A stretch of 64,000 nucleotides of DNA from Pseudocolwellia sp. AS88 (GTDB lineage Bacteria; Pseudomonadota; Gammaproteobacteria; Enterobacterales; Alteromonadaceae). Below are positions 28,870-37,924 of the stretch, piece by piece. Where the stretch lies: positions 62,001 through 126,000 of the forward strand of contig NZ_JAUPEC010000004.1 of assembly GCF_030551755.1 (NCBI RefSeq). Reading direction: 5' to 3'. The notes below the pieces were generated by a model. It was not told the DNA's origin, did not search any database, and worked only from the letters and a program-made list of their open reading frames with translations. Both the position numbers and the translations under genes were made by a program. How positions within the stretch are numbered: the stretch's first letter is position 1; each line of letters opens with the position of its first letter.

Positions 28870-29910
28870 ATGTACGAGAGTTATTACGGATTTAAAGAGC
28901 GTCCATTTCAGTTAAGTCCTGATCCACGCTTCTTTTTCGCTTCTAATCATCATCAAAGAGCTATGTCTTATCTACAATATGGATTAGATCAAGGTGAAGG
29001 ATTTATTGTTATTACTGGACCTATAGGTACAGGGAAATCAACATTAGCCCGTAACCTATTAAATAACATTAGTGACTCTAAAATTGTTGCGGCACAATTA
29101 GTAACCACAAAGCTTAACCCTGTTGAACTATTAGAATTAGTTATTTCTGAATTTAATATTCAATCTAAAGGCGACAGCAAAGCGGAATTACTACAAGCTA
29201 TTGAAAAGTTTTTGATCTCTTTACATCAACAAGGTAAAAAAGCTTTACTGCTCGTTGATGAAGCACAAAACTTACCGTTAGAAACAGTTGAAGAGTTAAG
29301 AATGTTATCTAATTTTCAGTTAGATAATAAACCGCTTATCCAAAGTTTTTTACTTGGACAAGAAGAGCTTAAAGGTATTATTCAAGCACCTACAATGGAG
29401 CAATTTAGACAACGAATTATAGCTTCAGCTCATCTTAAGCCGCTAACAGAAGATGAAGTTAAAGAATATATTAACCATCGACTTCAGCAAGCGGGTTGTA
29501 CACGAGAAAATGTATTTTCTGAATCAGCTTTTGGCATTATTCATGAAAAAACATTAGGTGTACCAAGAAAGATCAACATTTTTGTCGATCGCCTTTTACT
29601 GTTTGGTTTTCTAGAAGAGTTAGACTGTATTGATGAAAATGCCATTAAAGAAGTTGCTGTAGAAATGGAAATGGAACTAACCGGTTCTATTAACAACAAT
29701 ACACTTGAAAGTAATGAGCCGTCACAGCAACAACAGGTTGTTGTAAATTCGACTGAGAAAGTAGAAAACATTAAAGATGTTTTACGTGAAGTTGAAGAAA
29801 TATTAGAGACTTCTATCAAGCAAAAAATCAAGATGGCTCGATACGTCGACAAGTTATTAAAGCATAAAAATAGGCTATATGCTGAAACAAACTTTGAAGA
29901 TAAAGAATAA
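28870..29910 (+). CDS. XrtA-associated ExeA-like AAA ATPase
   Basis: This 346-residue protein starts MYESYYGFKERPFQLSPDPR, the standard opening of ExeA/GspA-type ATPases. It carries Walker A GPIGTGKST (residues 50-58) and Walker B ALLLVDEAQNL (about 125-135), with sensor-like SFLLGQEEL and FRQRI motifs next. A winged-helix-like region to about residue 270 and a predicted coiled coil (about 300-340) complete it. There is no peptidoglycan-binding domain or TM helix, unlike ExeA. It matches the ATPase found in almost every exosortase A locus; its task is unknown, perhaps assembling the export complex. It is the last gene of the operon, 4 bp after the outer-membrane protein gene. Confidence 0.88.
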   Translation: MYESYYGFKERPFQLSPDPRFFFASNHHQRAMSYLQYGLDQGEGFIVITGPIGTGKSTLARNLLNNISDSKIVAAQLVTTKLNPVELLELVISEFNIQSKGDSKAELLQAIEKFLISLHQQGKKALLLVDEAQNLPLETVEELRMLSNFQLDNKPLIQSFLLGQEELKGIIQAPTMEQFRQRIIASAHLKPLTEDEVKEYINHRLQQAGCTRENVFSESAFGIIHEKTLGVPRKINIFVDRLLLFGFLEELDCIDENAIKEVAVEMEMELTGSINNNTLESNEPSQQQQVVVNSTEKVENIKDVLREVEEILETSIKQKIKMARYVDKLLKHKNRLYAETNFEDKE

Positions 29911-29919
29911 AGAAATATT

Positions 29920-29950
29920 AAAAATGAGCTTTGATTTAAGCTCATTTTTT
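29920..29950 (+). terminator. rho-independent terminator of the EPS export operon
   Basis: A 12-bp stem AAAAATGAGCTT / AAGCTCATTTTT with a 6-nt loop ends in a T run, starting 9 nt after the ATPase stop codon. It closes the exosortase locus on this side. Confidence 0.85.
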
Positions 29951-30043
29951 ATTTGCACATTAAGCTTACTTATAAATCACCAACAATGTCACTTCAAATC
30001 AAACACACCCGCTTAACCTTTGGATGTAACGAGATTACTTAAC

Positions 30044-30403
30044 ATGAAAGTATGGATCCATTTTGTTAGAGCTCCAATTCGAGTAACATCGATAAGTCGA
30101 AGACGTACTTACTCGAGATTAAAACGCCAAATGATCCGTTTAAAGTTAGCACTGTCTCAAGAGAAAGCCGAAACCAAAGAAATGCTTAGTATTTATAGGA
30201 AATACACGAGAAGACAAGCTACTCCTGAAGAAATAGTTTTAGCTAACAAACAATTGGTCGATATTTTAAAAGGACTAGGTCTAGGCGTTTTCGCAGTATT
30301 ACCTTTTGCTCCGATCACAATTCCTATCTTAATAAAAGTAGGACGATTAGTAGGTGTAGATATTTTGCCAAGTTCATTTAATCGAGAACAAAAACCTAAA
30401 TAA
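30044..30403 (+). CDS. small LETM1-like domain protein
   Basis: This protein of about 119 residues has a basic N-terminal half (SRRRTYSRLKRQMIRLK) and a C-terminal half that matches the LETM1 ribosome-binding-like core: TPEEIVLANKQLVDILKGLG, then GVFAVLPFAPITIPILIKVGR, with one hydrophobic helix. The bacterial relatives are small and uncharacterised; the mitochondrial protein affects K+/H+ exchange and ribosome binding, which should not be transferred directly. The frame opens at a TTG (30020); I use the ATG at 30044. It stands alone after the EPS terminator and converges on the next gene. Confidence 0.65.
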   Translation: MKVWIHFVRAPIRVTSISRRRTYSRLKRQMIRLKLALSQEKAETKEMLSIYRKYTRRQATPEEIVLANKQLVDILKGLGLGVFAVLPFAPITIPILIKVGRLVGVDILPSSFNREQKPK

Positions 30404-30415
30404 CAACCCAATCAT

Positions 30416-30895
30416 CTACTCTAAATATGAAATAGACTGATCTGTTACGCATTGTGTAAAACTTTTCTTTTTCTCATCTAAAGAAAGTGAATTTATAGCC
30501 TTTCTAACTAAGGTCATTCTTTCTGCTTTTTCGTTAGCTGGTAAATCATTCAGTTGATCACTAAAACAGCCTAATAAGCCATAATTAATAGCTTGTTCAG
30601 AGCTAACCGATTCATCGCCTAAACAACTACTCAACTTCTCAGCTAATCGAGTTTTATCCATCTTTGTAATGAGAATATCTAACGAGTATTCACCATAACC
30701 TTGATCATTATTTTTATTGCAGGCAAAAAGCATATCGGCAACAGCCACAACAGGAATTAATTTATTATGTTGTTCGGCAAACTTATTCTTTAACCACTCT
30801 TGGTGTTCAGACAAATCATTTTCTTGTGCTGACATTACGTTAAAGCTGCATACTAAGCTTAACAATGGAATAAATAGTTTGGAATATAAACTCAT
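30416..30895 (-). CDS. exported protein of unknown function
   Basis: This protein of about 159 residues has a signal peptide (MSLYSKLFIPLLSLVCSFNV, cleavage near MSA-QE) followed by a helical, acidic mature part of about 135 residues. The mature part has four cysteines (in LFACNKN, SSCLGD, LGCFSDQ and TQCVTD), suggesting two disulfides. I do not recognise the family. The frame extends to 30925, but GAGAAGTGA just before the ATG at 30895 and the signal peptide favour the shorter start. It converges with the LETM1-like gene, 12 bp away. Confidence 0.6.
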   Translation of the reverse strand: MSLYSKLFIPLLSLVCSFNVMSAQENDLSEHQEWLKNKFAEQHNKLIPVVAVADMLFACNKNNDQGYGEYSLDILITKMDKTRLAEKLSSCLGDESVSSEQAINYGLLGCFSDQLNDLPANEKAERMTLVRKAINSLSLDEKKKSFTQCVTDQSISYLE

Positions 30896-31100
30896 TTCAC
30901 TTCTCACTAATTTAAACGGATACACTTAACTCTTATTGGACTTAAGTAATTTTATTCAATAACTTCGGTAACTATTTTAGCTTATTTTCTTAGTTAATCA
31001 TTATTATTTAAAAATACGAAACTCTTGTTTTGATAAAGGTTACTTTTCATTGATGCCGCCTCATGTTTAAATAACATCAAACTTTATGTTGGATAATATC

Positions 31101-31553
31101 ATGTTTAGATCTCTACCGATTTTAGCTCTTCTTTTTCTTTCTTTTTCAAATAGCAGCTTCGCCAAGTCTTCTCCTGAGCAGTTACAAGAATTATTGCAAC
31201 AACATAAGGGCAATGTTATTTACGTCGATTTCTGGGCTTCTTGGTGTGGTCCTTGTCGTAAATCATTTCCTTGGATGAACGAAATGCAAAGTAAATATGA
31301 TAATTTAAAAATAATTAGTATTAATCTTGATCAAAACAAAGAACTCGCAACTGAATTCTTAACCAAAACACCTGCTAACTTTTCAATTATTTACGATCCA
31401 AAAGGTCAGCTAGCTAAACAATATAAAGTACAAGGTATGCCAAGCAGTTACATTTTTAATAAAGATGGTGAACTCGTTAATGCTCATATAGGTTTTACAG
31501 AGGCTAAGCAAAAAGCATATGAGTCGGAACTGCAAGAATTTATGAAAGAGTAA
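31101..31553 (+). CDS. periplasmic thioredoxin-like protein (TlpA/ResA type)
   Basis: This 150-residue protein has a signal peptide (to about residue 21, FAKSS) and a thioredoxin fold with the active site WASWCGPCRKSFPWM (Cys49 and Cys52). LKIISINLDQNKELATEFL and the cis-Pro loop VQGMPSSYIF follow. It probably reduces or transfers disulfides or supports cytochrome c maturation in the periplasm. An ATG 15 nt further upstream (31086) is possible, but the 31101 start gives the cleaner signal peptide. It is a single gene with no clear operon partner. Confidence 0.85.
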   Translation: MFRSLPILALLFLSFSNSSFAKSSPEQLQELLQQHKGNVIYVDFWASWCGPCRKSFPWMNEMQSKYDNLKIISINLDQNKELATEFLTKTPANFSIIYDPKGQLAKQYKVQGMPSSYIFNKDGELVNAHIGFTEAKQKAYESELQEFMKE

Positions 31554-31628
31554 TCTTTCACTTTCGTTTTTTCATAGGACAAGTAGCCGTGCTTATAATT
31601 TTTGCTTATTAAAACAATTAACCTAATA

Positions 31629-32771
31629 TTACTTTTTCAATAACAACCAGGCTTGCGCATAGTCAGGCATAGTTTTATTAGCTTGATGATAATCTTCCCA
31701 ACCTTTATAGCTTTCCACCAATAAATCTAATTGAAATAAATTATCGTCGAAAGCACCACCTTGATCAGCTAAAACGCCCATTCGGCTTATTCTTTCCCCT
31801 TGCTCAACAAAGCTCACTAAGAAGAGCTTCCCCAAACCAAGATCTTTCACATTGCCGGCAAAAGTGACATGAGGTTTAACAGCAATTTTACTCGCTAATG
31901 TTTTACCGTAACCCATAATGCTTGGTACTTCAGCAAAGTACCAATAACGAGATTGCTCTCTTTTACCTATGCTGTAATCATAAGCAATACCGTTATTACG
32001 ATGAACATTAAAGTAACGTAACTTGCCGTTTACCGTAAGTACGCCTGTACCTTGTAATAGAACATCATGTAGTGATTCTTCACTTATCCATACCAAAGGT
32101 TCGGCTAAGTTATCTTTAAGTAATGCACCATCAATAACCTCTTGGCGAGTAAACTTAAATCGCGTTAAGGATTTATCTTTATCAGCTTCTTCAAGCGATA
32201 AATCTTTTTCATCAAAAGGTAATTTATAAAGTGCTTGGTTATATTCATCTGTTTTCACCGGGCTTGCTGATAAGGTTTTAGTGTAATACTTAGTTAAAAA
32301 AATCTTATCATCAGGAATATTATTCAACATCCGAGATTTCACTGCATTAGTACTTTTAATCGCTATTTCTTTTGCCGTTTGCACATCAGGCATCCAACGA
32401 TAAAAAACAAAGTTTTTCTTTAAAAATTTGGCATCATGTAATCGGCTCGGTCTTTGAGCCTTTATATCATCACGATATATTTCACAGATATAATTGAGTG
32501 TATATTTAACTTGATCCAGTGAGATATTTTGTCCGAAAACATCGCCAGCTTTAACACCAAAAGTATCAGCACTATGTTCATCAAGGTAATTCTTAGTGTT
32601 TTCAGCCACAGAGCATAACTGACTACCTTGGAAATTTTTCAGCACACCTAAATTCAGATCAAAACCATTTTCATCAGCTTTAACTTCAACAAATTCATAT
32701 GCATATGAAGTACTAAAAACACTAAAGTTAGAAGATAAAAGAAATAACAATAAACAAAATTTATTTAGCAT
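31629..32771 (-). CDS. exported MltA-like (3D-domain) protein, putative lytic murein transglycosylase
   Basis: This 380-residue protein has a signal peptide (to about residue 24). The C-terminal half follows MltA block order: HDVLLQGTGVLTVNGKLRYF (compare the MltA V-Q-G-S-G strand), GYGKTLASKIAVKPHVTFAG, KLFLVSFVEQGE, and RMGVLADQGGAFDDNLFQLD with the D-x-G-G-A catalytic-type loop. The N-terminal DEHSADTFGV and YRWMPDV segments would be the substrate-binding lobe. The likely role is cutting glycan strands in the periplasm, but similarity is seen by eye only and the protein may be a non-catalytic relative. There is no lipobox, unlike E. coli MltA. Confidence 0.5.
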   Translation of the reverse strand: MLNKFCLLLFLLSSNFSVFSTSYAYEFVEVKADENGFDLNLGVLKNFQGSQLCSVAENTKNYLDEHSADTFGVKAGDVFGQNISLDQVKYTLNYICEIYRDDIKAQRPSRLHDAKFLKKNFVFYRWMPDVQTAKEIAIKSTNAVKSRMLNNIPDDKIFLTKYYTKTLSASPVKTDEYNQALYKLPFDEKDLSLEEADKDKSLTRFKFTRQEVIDGALLKDNLAEPLVWISEESLHDVLLQGTGVLTVNGKLRYFNVHRNNGIAYDYSIGKREQSRYWYFAEVPSIMGYGKTLASKIAVKPHVTFAGNVKDLGLGKLFLVSFVEQGERISRMGVLADQGGAFDDNLFQLDLLVESYKGWEDYHQANKTMPDYAQAWLLLKK

Positions 32772-33076
32772 GAAAAAATCCAGGTGAGGTGTTCATCAAC
32801 ATAGTAGCTTAAAAGTAATACCCTTTTCATTACTTAATTGATCTATTTTGTTTCAAACAATAACAACAAAATTAACGACATATATCAGATAACAGGTAAT
32901 TCTGTTTGTATAGAAGACGATGCCAAATCAGTTGGAATTAATACATAAAATCAACACCTTGCCTGTAAACATCGAGATTGTTTTATAGCTTTAGCTTTGT
33001 TCTACTTTGCTCCTAAAACAACAAACTGGCATAATGGAGTACTTATAAATAAATGCACTTTTACTGGTTCTAACTT
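32772..33076. other. divergent intergenic region before bolA
   Basis: This 305-bp AT-rich region lies between the MltA-like gene (minus) and bolA (plus). It must carry both promoters. A weak -35/-10 pair (TTGCTC near 33009 and CATAAT near 33031) could serve bolA. I see no RNA gene or repeat. Confidence 0.35.
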
Positions 33077-33388
33077 ATGACTATTGAAGATACTTTACAG
33101 ACAAAATTACAAGCTGAATTCTCTCCATTATTTTTAGAAATTGAAAACGAAAGTCATAACCATGGCGGGAGCTCTACAACAAGTCATTTTCGAGTGGTTA
33201 TCGTTACTGAGGCCTTTGAAGGCTTGCGATTAATAGGCAGACATCGCAAAATAAATAGTTTGTTAGCTCATGAACTTGCCAACGAAATCCATGCTTTAGC
33301 GCTTCATACATTCACACCAAAAGAATGGGAAGACAAAGGTCATACAGCAACACTTTCTCCAGCTTGTGCCGGTGGTTCTAAAGGTTAA
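33077..33388 (+). CDS. bolA: BolA family protein
   Basis: This 103-residue protein has the BolA fold motifs: LQTKLQAEFSPLFLEIENES, the HNHGG-like loop followed by SHFRVVIVTEAFEGLRLIGR, HRKINSLLAHELANEIHALA and the closing LHTFTPKEWEDKG. The conserved His residues (N-H-G loop and A-L-H) are the Fe-S ligands used with monothiol glutaredoxins. BolA links Fe-S status with stress and cell-shape gene control. Length and motifs are those of E. coli BolA (105 residues). It is followed after 88 bp by a PLP enzyme on the same strand. Confidence 0.93.
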   Translation: MTIEDTLQTKLQAEFSPLFLEIENESHNHGGSSTTSHFRVVIVTEAFEGLRLIGRHRKINSLLAHELANEIHALALHTFTPKEWEDKGHTATLSPACAGGSKG

Positions 33389-33476
33389 AAAAGCTTTTAT
33401 TATCTTTTAACTAACTCTTTTTATCTTTGCAAAGACCAACCCCAAAACTCAAGCCAATTCAGAAGATGGAGATATT

Positions 33477-34475
33477 ATGAAGATTACAGCAGCTTTATCT
33501 GTATCTCCAATTGAAATAATCAGTGTCGCGGGACAGAAAATTTACATCAAGCGTGATGACCTACTTAATACCCATTTTTCAGGTAATAAAGCGCGTAAGT
33601 TCGCTTATTACCTTCAGAATAATCAAGACTTAGATAGTATCACTCACCTTGTCAGTTATGGTTCAATTCAAGCCAACTCATTATATTCTTTAGCTGCTTT
33701 AGCTTACCTCAAAGGTTGGCAGCTTGATTACTACGTTAATCGCATCCCTAGTTGGTTAAAAGGCTCTACTTTAGGTAATTATGGGCAAGCAGTAGCCTTG
33801 GGCGCAAACATTATCGAATTAGACGATGCTTTGCTCGACAGCATGAATATTAATTCGAAAGTAAAAACTGAAAACCTTGATAGCATCATGACTTTATTTT
33901 CAAAAAGCCTATCAAACAACAACTTATTTATCCCTGAAGGTGGACGTCATTCTTTAGCGCAAATAGGCATTAACACTTTAGCGCAGGAAATATCGGATTA
34001 TTGCCTTAATCATGGTCTATTCAGTCATCCCAATAAGATTCAAATAATGCTGCCCTCAGGTACAGGAACTACCGCACTATTTTTACAAACCTGGTTTAAA
34101 GAAAACAACATATCAATTGAAGTATTAACCTGCCCTTGTGTTGGTGATGATAGTTATCTACAACAGCAATTTTATCAACTCAATACCAATAAGAGCCACT
34201 GGCCAACAATATTGAAAAGTAATAAGAAATTTCATTTTGCTAAGCTCGAAAAAAGCCACTACCAACTATGGCAACAACTATTACAAGAAACAAAGATTGA
34301 GTTTGATTTATTGTACGACCCTATTGGTTGGCAATATTTACTAGAATATATGGAAACACTCTCAATAGAAGAAAATAAAAACTCCACAACCATTTTCTAC
34401 CTTCACCAAGGAGGCTTAGTGGGTAATCAAACCATGTTACCTCGTTACAAACGGAAATACCCTGAGATATTCTAA
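33477..34475 (+). CDS. PLP-dependent ACC deaminase / D-cysteine desulfhydrase family enzyme
   Basis: This 332-residue fold-type II PLP enzyme has IYIKRDDLLNTHFSGNKARK near the N-terminus, with the Schiff-base Lys38 in S-G-N-K. SYGSIQANSLYSLAALAYLKG follows (the G-x-I-Q-x-N substrate loop), then PEGGRHSLAQIGINTLAQEI and MLPSGTGTTALFLQ for phosphate binding, and HQGGLVGN near the end. Relatives deaminate 1-aminocyclopropane-1-carboxylate or desulfurate D-cysteine. Which one cannot be decided here, and sequence drift in the Q-S-N block suggests an atypical substrate. GGAGAT precedes the ATG. Confidence 0.85.
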   Translation: MKITAALSVSPIEIISVAGQKIYIKRDDLLNTHFSGNKARKFAYYLQNNQDLDSITHLVSYGSIQANSLYSLAALAYLKGWQLDYYVNRIPSWLKGSTLGNYGQAVALGANIIELDDALLDSMNINSKVKTENLDSIMTLFSKSLSNNNLFIPEGGRHSLAQIGINTLAQEISDYCLNHGLFSHPNKIQIMLPSGTGTTALFLQTWFKENNISIEVLTCPCVGDDSYLQQQFYQLNTNKSHWPTILKSNKKFHFAKLEKSHYQLWQQLLQETKIEFDLLYDPIGWQYLLEYMETLSIEENKNSTTIFYLHQGGLVGNQTMLPRYKRKYPEIF

Positions 34476-34588
34476 ACAATTTGTTGCGTTTTTAATCACA
34501 ATACCACTAAAAGAATAAAGCTATTTAATAACGCCTTTGATAAAATTAGCACACTTAAATTAAGTCACTATTTACCAAGGTTTTTTAC

Positions 34589-37500
34589 ATGTCATCACCT
34601 GCTTTACCTTTCTATAAACGACTATTATTTATAATTGCAGCCGCTGTATTCACTTTATATTGCTTAATTTGGGTGCTTTCTTCTCCTCTTATTAAATACT
34701 TTGCAAAAGAGCCTTTAGCTGAATACGGATTAACCTTATCTGAAGATGCTTATATCAGCTACAACCCCTTCCTAACACGTATAGATATTAACGATTTAGT
34801 TCTATTCAAAGATAATGAAGTGGTATTTAAAACCGATCAATTAGCATTACAAATAGCCTTACATAAAGTACCTTTCAAAATAATAGAGTTAGAAGAATTT
34901 TTAATTGATGGTGTATTGGTAAAAATAGATAAAAATCAGAATGACCTGATTGTTGCAGGAGTTAACCTCACACCTAAAGAGTCTAAAGCTGGTGAAGAAG
35001 AATTAGCAGTAGAAGAAAATACAAGTGAATCAGCTGAAGAAGTATCAACAGAGCCTTCAGCTTTTGAAGTTCAGCTTGAAAGTTTACTGTTATCAAATGC
35101 AATAATAACGGCTTTAGTCGACGGAAATGCTCACGAGTTTAATATAAAGAAACTGCTGGTAAGTAATGTTCAAGCAAGCCAAACTCAGCAATCTGCAACT
35201 ATTGAACTCACGTCTTTACTTGATGATGCAAAAATAAATCTCACCAGCCAACTTAATTTAGAAAACAATGAAGGCAATATTAATAGTACCCTCAATGTAA
35301 GTGAGTATTCGCTTGATAAAATCAACCATCTTATTCAACCGGTAGAAACTCTGAGTGGCTTATTTTCCTTTTCAAGCACACCAAATATCACCATTACCAA
35401 TAAGGCTATAAAAGTTAATATAGAAAATACCAAATTAACCACTGAAAGCATTATTGTAGAAGCTCAAGAACAACATATTAATTATGATAATTTAATGTAT
35501 GTGATTAGTGACATGGCACTTAGCATGAGTAAAACGGATGATGATCAACATTCTGCAAGTAAAATCACAGCAAAAATTAATAACGCGCAGTTAACTGCCA
35601 ACAACTTAAAAGCGAAAAACGCAGAGCAAAATATAAATCTAGATGATTTTGTTTATAGTATGGACGGTGTGGCTGTTAGTTTTGATCAAAGTGAAGTAAA
35701 CCCTACACAACCACAAGCTACTGCCGCGAATAAAATTAATGCGACAATTCACAAAACTCAATTATCAACTACAAACCTTAAAGCCGATACCAAAGAGCAA
35801 AGTGTTCATTTAGATGACTTTTCCTATAATATGGATGAAGTTGCAGTAAATATTGACCAAAGTGAACTTAACACTACAGAACCCAAAGGGACGCCTGCCA
35901 GTAAAATTAATGCAACGATTAAGGCAACTCAATTATCAACCAATAACTTAAGTGCTAACACAAAAGAACAACGTGTTAACTTAGGTAGTTTGCTATACAA
36001 CATTGATAATTTATCAGTAGACATAAGCCAAGATGAATTTACAGGAACTGATACATTACCTAAAAATGAAATACAGGTTAATGTTAACAGCACAGATTTA
36101 ACTACTAAAAATCTCGCTGCATACACTCAAGGGCAACGCATTCATTTAGATAACCTACTTTATAGTATGACTGGCTTCTCTATAAATATGGGTAAAAATG
36201 CGCAGCAAAAAGATCAAATAAAAAGTATTGATGCGCAAGCTCAGTTTATTTTAACTAAAGCCTCTATAGAAGCATTACCAGAAGTATCTACGGAGAATAA
36301 TGAAGCTGACCACACCAACTTACCTAAAATCCTCTTTTTTGAGGAATTAAACCTAAGTAATATATCGCCAAAATTATCAGATAATCCAACAGGAAATATT
36401 CAAGCAGATCTTTCTGTTCTTGTAGATTCATTAAATATTAAGCAACTACTGTTCTCACAAACCAATGCTACGGAACTACCGCCTGTTGCGACCATCGACA
36501 ACATAAGTATAACAGATATCAATGGTTCAGCAGTTGCTTTATCACTGAACGAAATTAATATCGACACAATCAAAGGCGATATTATTCTAAATAAAGACAA
36601 AGTCTTAGCTAACTTAGTTAACATAGCAACAGCCAACAAAGCTGAACCCACTATACAAGAATCTCAAGAAATAAAAGTTGCAGACAAAACGACGAAAGTA
36701 GTTAGTAATAAAAAAACTAAGAAATCAAAGAAAGCTAAGAAAACAGAAATAGCGCAGGAGAAACCTGTCGAGCCAATTAGCACCGAAGCGCCGTTTTACA
36801 TTAGCTTAAATGCAATCAATGTTATTAATACCAATCAAATCAATTTCATTGATAATAGTGTAAATCCTACTTATAAGCGCAGCTTCATGATAGATGAACT
36901 TTCTGTAGGTAAACTTAGTAATATTAAAGAAAATGCCAATAACAAAACACCTATATTGTTAAAAGGTAGAAGTAACAGATACGCAAACTTCGCATTCGAA
37001 GGTTTTATCCAACCTTTTGCCACTAAAAAAACTTATCACCTTAAAGGTAACCTAAACGAATTATCTTTACCTGATGTTTCTACCTACATGAAAGATGCAT
37101 TAAAACTTGTTCTCAAAAGTGGGCAATTAAACACAAAACTCGACGTTACCTTAGTTGACGACGAAATAGATGGCGACGTTAATATCAATATAAATGGCCT
37201 TGAAACAGCTGCAGCTAATGACGAAGTCAACGTAGTGAAAGACCAAGTAGGCATCCCCTTCAATGTTGCTTTAGGTATGCTTAAAGATGGTAATGGTGAT
37301 CTAGTTCTTGATGTACCCTTATCAGGTAAAACATCATCGCCATCATTCGGTATTAGTAGCTTTATAGCACTTATTACCAAAAAAGCCGTAATGTCTGCTA
37401 CACAAGACTATTTAATGACAACCTTTGTACCATACGCCAACATAGTATCGGTTGCTATGACGGCTGGAGAGTTCATATTGAAGTTGCGTTTTGAAGACCT

Positions 37501-37822
37501 TCCATACGATCCTCAGCAAGTAGAACTTAATGAAAAGCAGCAAATATACATACAACAGTTTGCCGCTTTAATGAAAGATAGAAAAGATACCCGTGTAAAA
37601 ATTTGTGCTATCAGCGTACCTGGCGACATTGGTTTACCTGTAGGACAAAAGTTAACGCCTGAAGAAATCAAAACACTCAAAGATATAGGCGACCAACGCG
37701 AGCAAGCTTTTAAAGATCACGTTGTAGAGCAAGCGCAAATTGAGTCAGGCAGAATACTTTTATGTACACCACAAATAGATAGCAGCAAAGACGCAATACC
37801 AAGAATGGTAATTTCAGTTTAA
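34589..37822 (+). CDS. DUF748 (AsmA-like) protein with internal repeats
   Basis: This 1077-residue protein has one N-terminal TM helix (residues 10-30) and a very long periplasmic region. The start (AEYGLTLSEDAYISYNPFLT) and the C-terminal third (FAFEGFIQPFATKKTYHLKG, LPDVSTYMKDALKLVLKSGQ, GIPFNVALGMLKDGNGDLVL, LDVPLSGKTSSPSF) carry the hallmark motifs of DUF748/AsmA-like proteins, which form bridge-like beta grooves between the membranes. Residues 272 to about 548 are five tandem units of 53-57 residues. A Lys-rich tract (about 707-735) is also present. It is probably involved in envelope lipid transport, by analogy to AsmA/TamB. It is a single gene ended by a strong bidirectional terminator. 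Confidence 0.82.
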   Translation: MSSPALPFYKRLLFIIAAAVFTLYCLIWVLSSPLIKYFAKEPLAEYGLTLSEDAYISYNPFLTRIDINDLVLFKDNEVVFKTDQLALQIALHKVPFKIIELEEFLIDGVLVKIDKNQNDLIVAGVNLTPKESKAGEEELAVEENTSESAEEVSTEPSAFEVQLESLLLSNAIITALVDGNAHEFNIKKLLVSNVQASQTQQSATIELTSLLDDAKINLTSQLNLENNEGNINSTLNVSEYSLDKINHLIQPVETLSGLFSFSSTPNITITNKAIKVNIENTKLTTESIIVEAQEQHINYDNLMYVISDMALSMSKTDDDQHSASKITAKINNAQLTANNLKAKNAEQNINLDDFVYSMDGVAVSFDQSEVNPTQPQATAANKINATIHKTQLSTTNLKADTKEQSVHLDDFSYNMDEVAVNIDQSELNTTEPKGTPASKINATIKATQLSTNNLSANTKEQRVNLGSLLYNIDNLSVDISQDEFTGTDTLPKNEIQVNVNSTDLTTKNLAAYTQGQRIHLDNLLYSMTGFSINMGKNAQQKDQIKSIDAQAQFILTKASIEALPEVSTENNEADHTNLPKILFFEELNLSNISPKLSDNPTGNIQADLSVLVDSLNIKQLLFSQTNATELPPVATIDNISITDINGSAVALSLNEINIDTIKGDIILNKDKVLANLVNIATANKAEPTIQESQEIKVADKTTKVVSNKKTKKSKKAKKTEIAQEKPVEPISTEAPFYISLNAINVINTNQINFIDNSVNPTYKRSFMIDELSVGKLSNIKENANNKTPILLKGRSNRYANFAFEGFIQPFATKKTYHLKGNLNELSLPDVSTYMKDALKLVLKSGQLNTKLDVTLVDDEIDGDVNININGLETAAANDEVNVVKDQVGIPFNVALGMLKDGNGDLVLDVPLSGKTSSPSFGISSFIALITKKAVMSATQDYLMTTFVPYANIVSVAMTAGEFILKLRFEDLPYDPQQVELNEKQQIYIQQFAALMKDRKDTRVKICAISVPGDIGLPVGQKLTPEEIKTLKDIGDQREQAFKDHVVEQAQIESGRILLCTPQIDSSKDAIPRMVISV
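35402..36232 (+). repeat. five tandem 53-57-codon repeats inside the DUF748 gene
   Basis: Units begin at about 35402, 35561, 35732, 35903 and 36062. Each encodes a K-I-x-A-x-I-x-x-x-Q-L-[ST]-x-N-L pattern, then E-Q-x-[VI]-x-L-D-x-[FL]-x-Y-x-[MI]-D. Units 3 and 4 are the most alike at both DNA and protein level, suggesting fairly recent duplication. Confidence 0.75.
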
Positions 37823-37861
37823 GCTAGACTTTATATAGTTAAAATCTATCTCCTAAAACTA

Positions 37862-37895
37862 AAAAATCCTGTTGAATTGAATCAACAGGATTTTT
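37862..37895. terminator. bidirectional rho-independent terminator between DUF748 gene and yicC
   Basis: A perfect 14-bp stem (AAAAATCCTGTTGA / TCAACAGGATTTTT) with a 6-nt loop has A and T runs on its two sides. It therefore serves both convergent genes. Confidence 0.88.
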
Positions 37896-37924
37896 AACAT
37901 TGAGATCAAATTATCAGCGATGAA

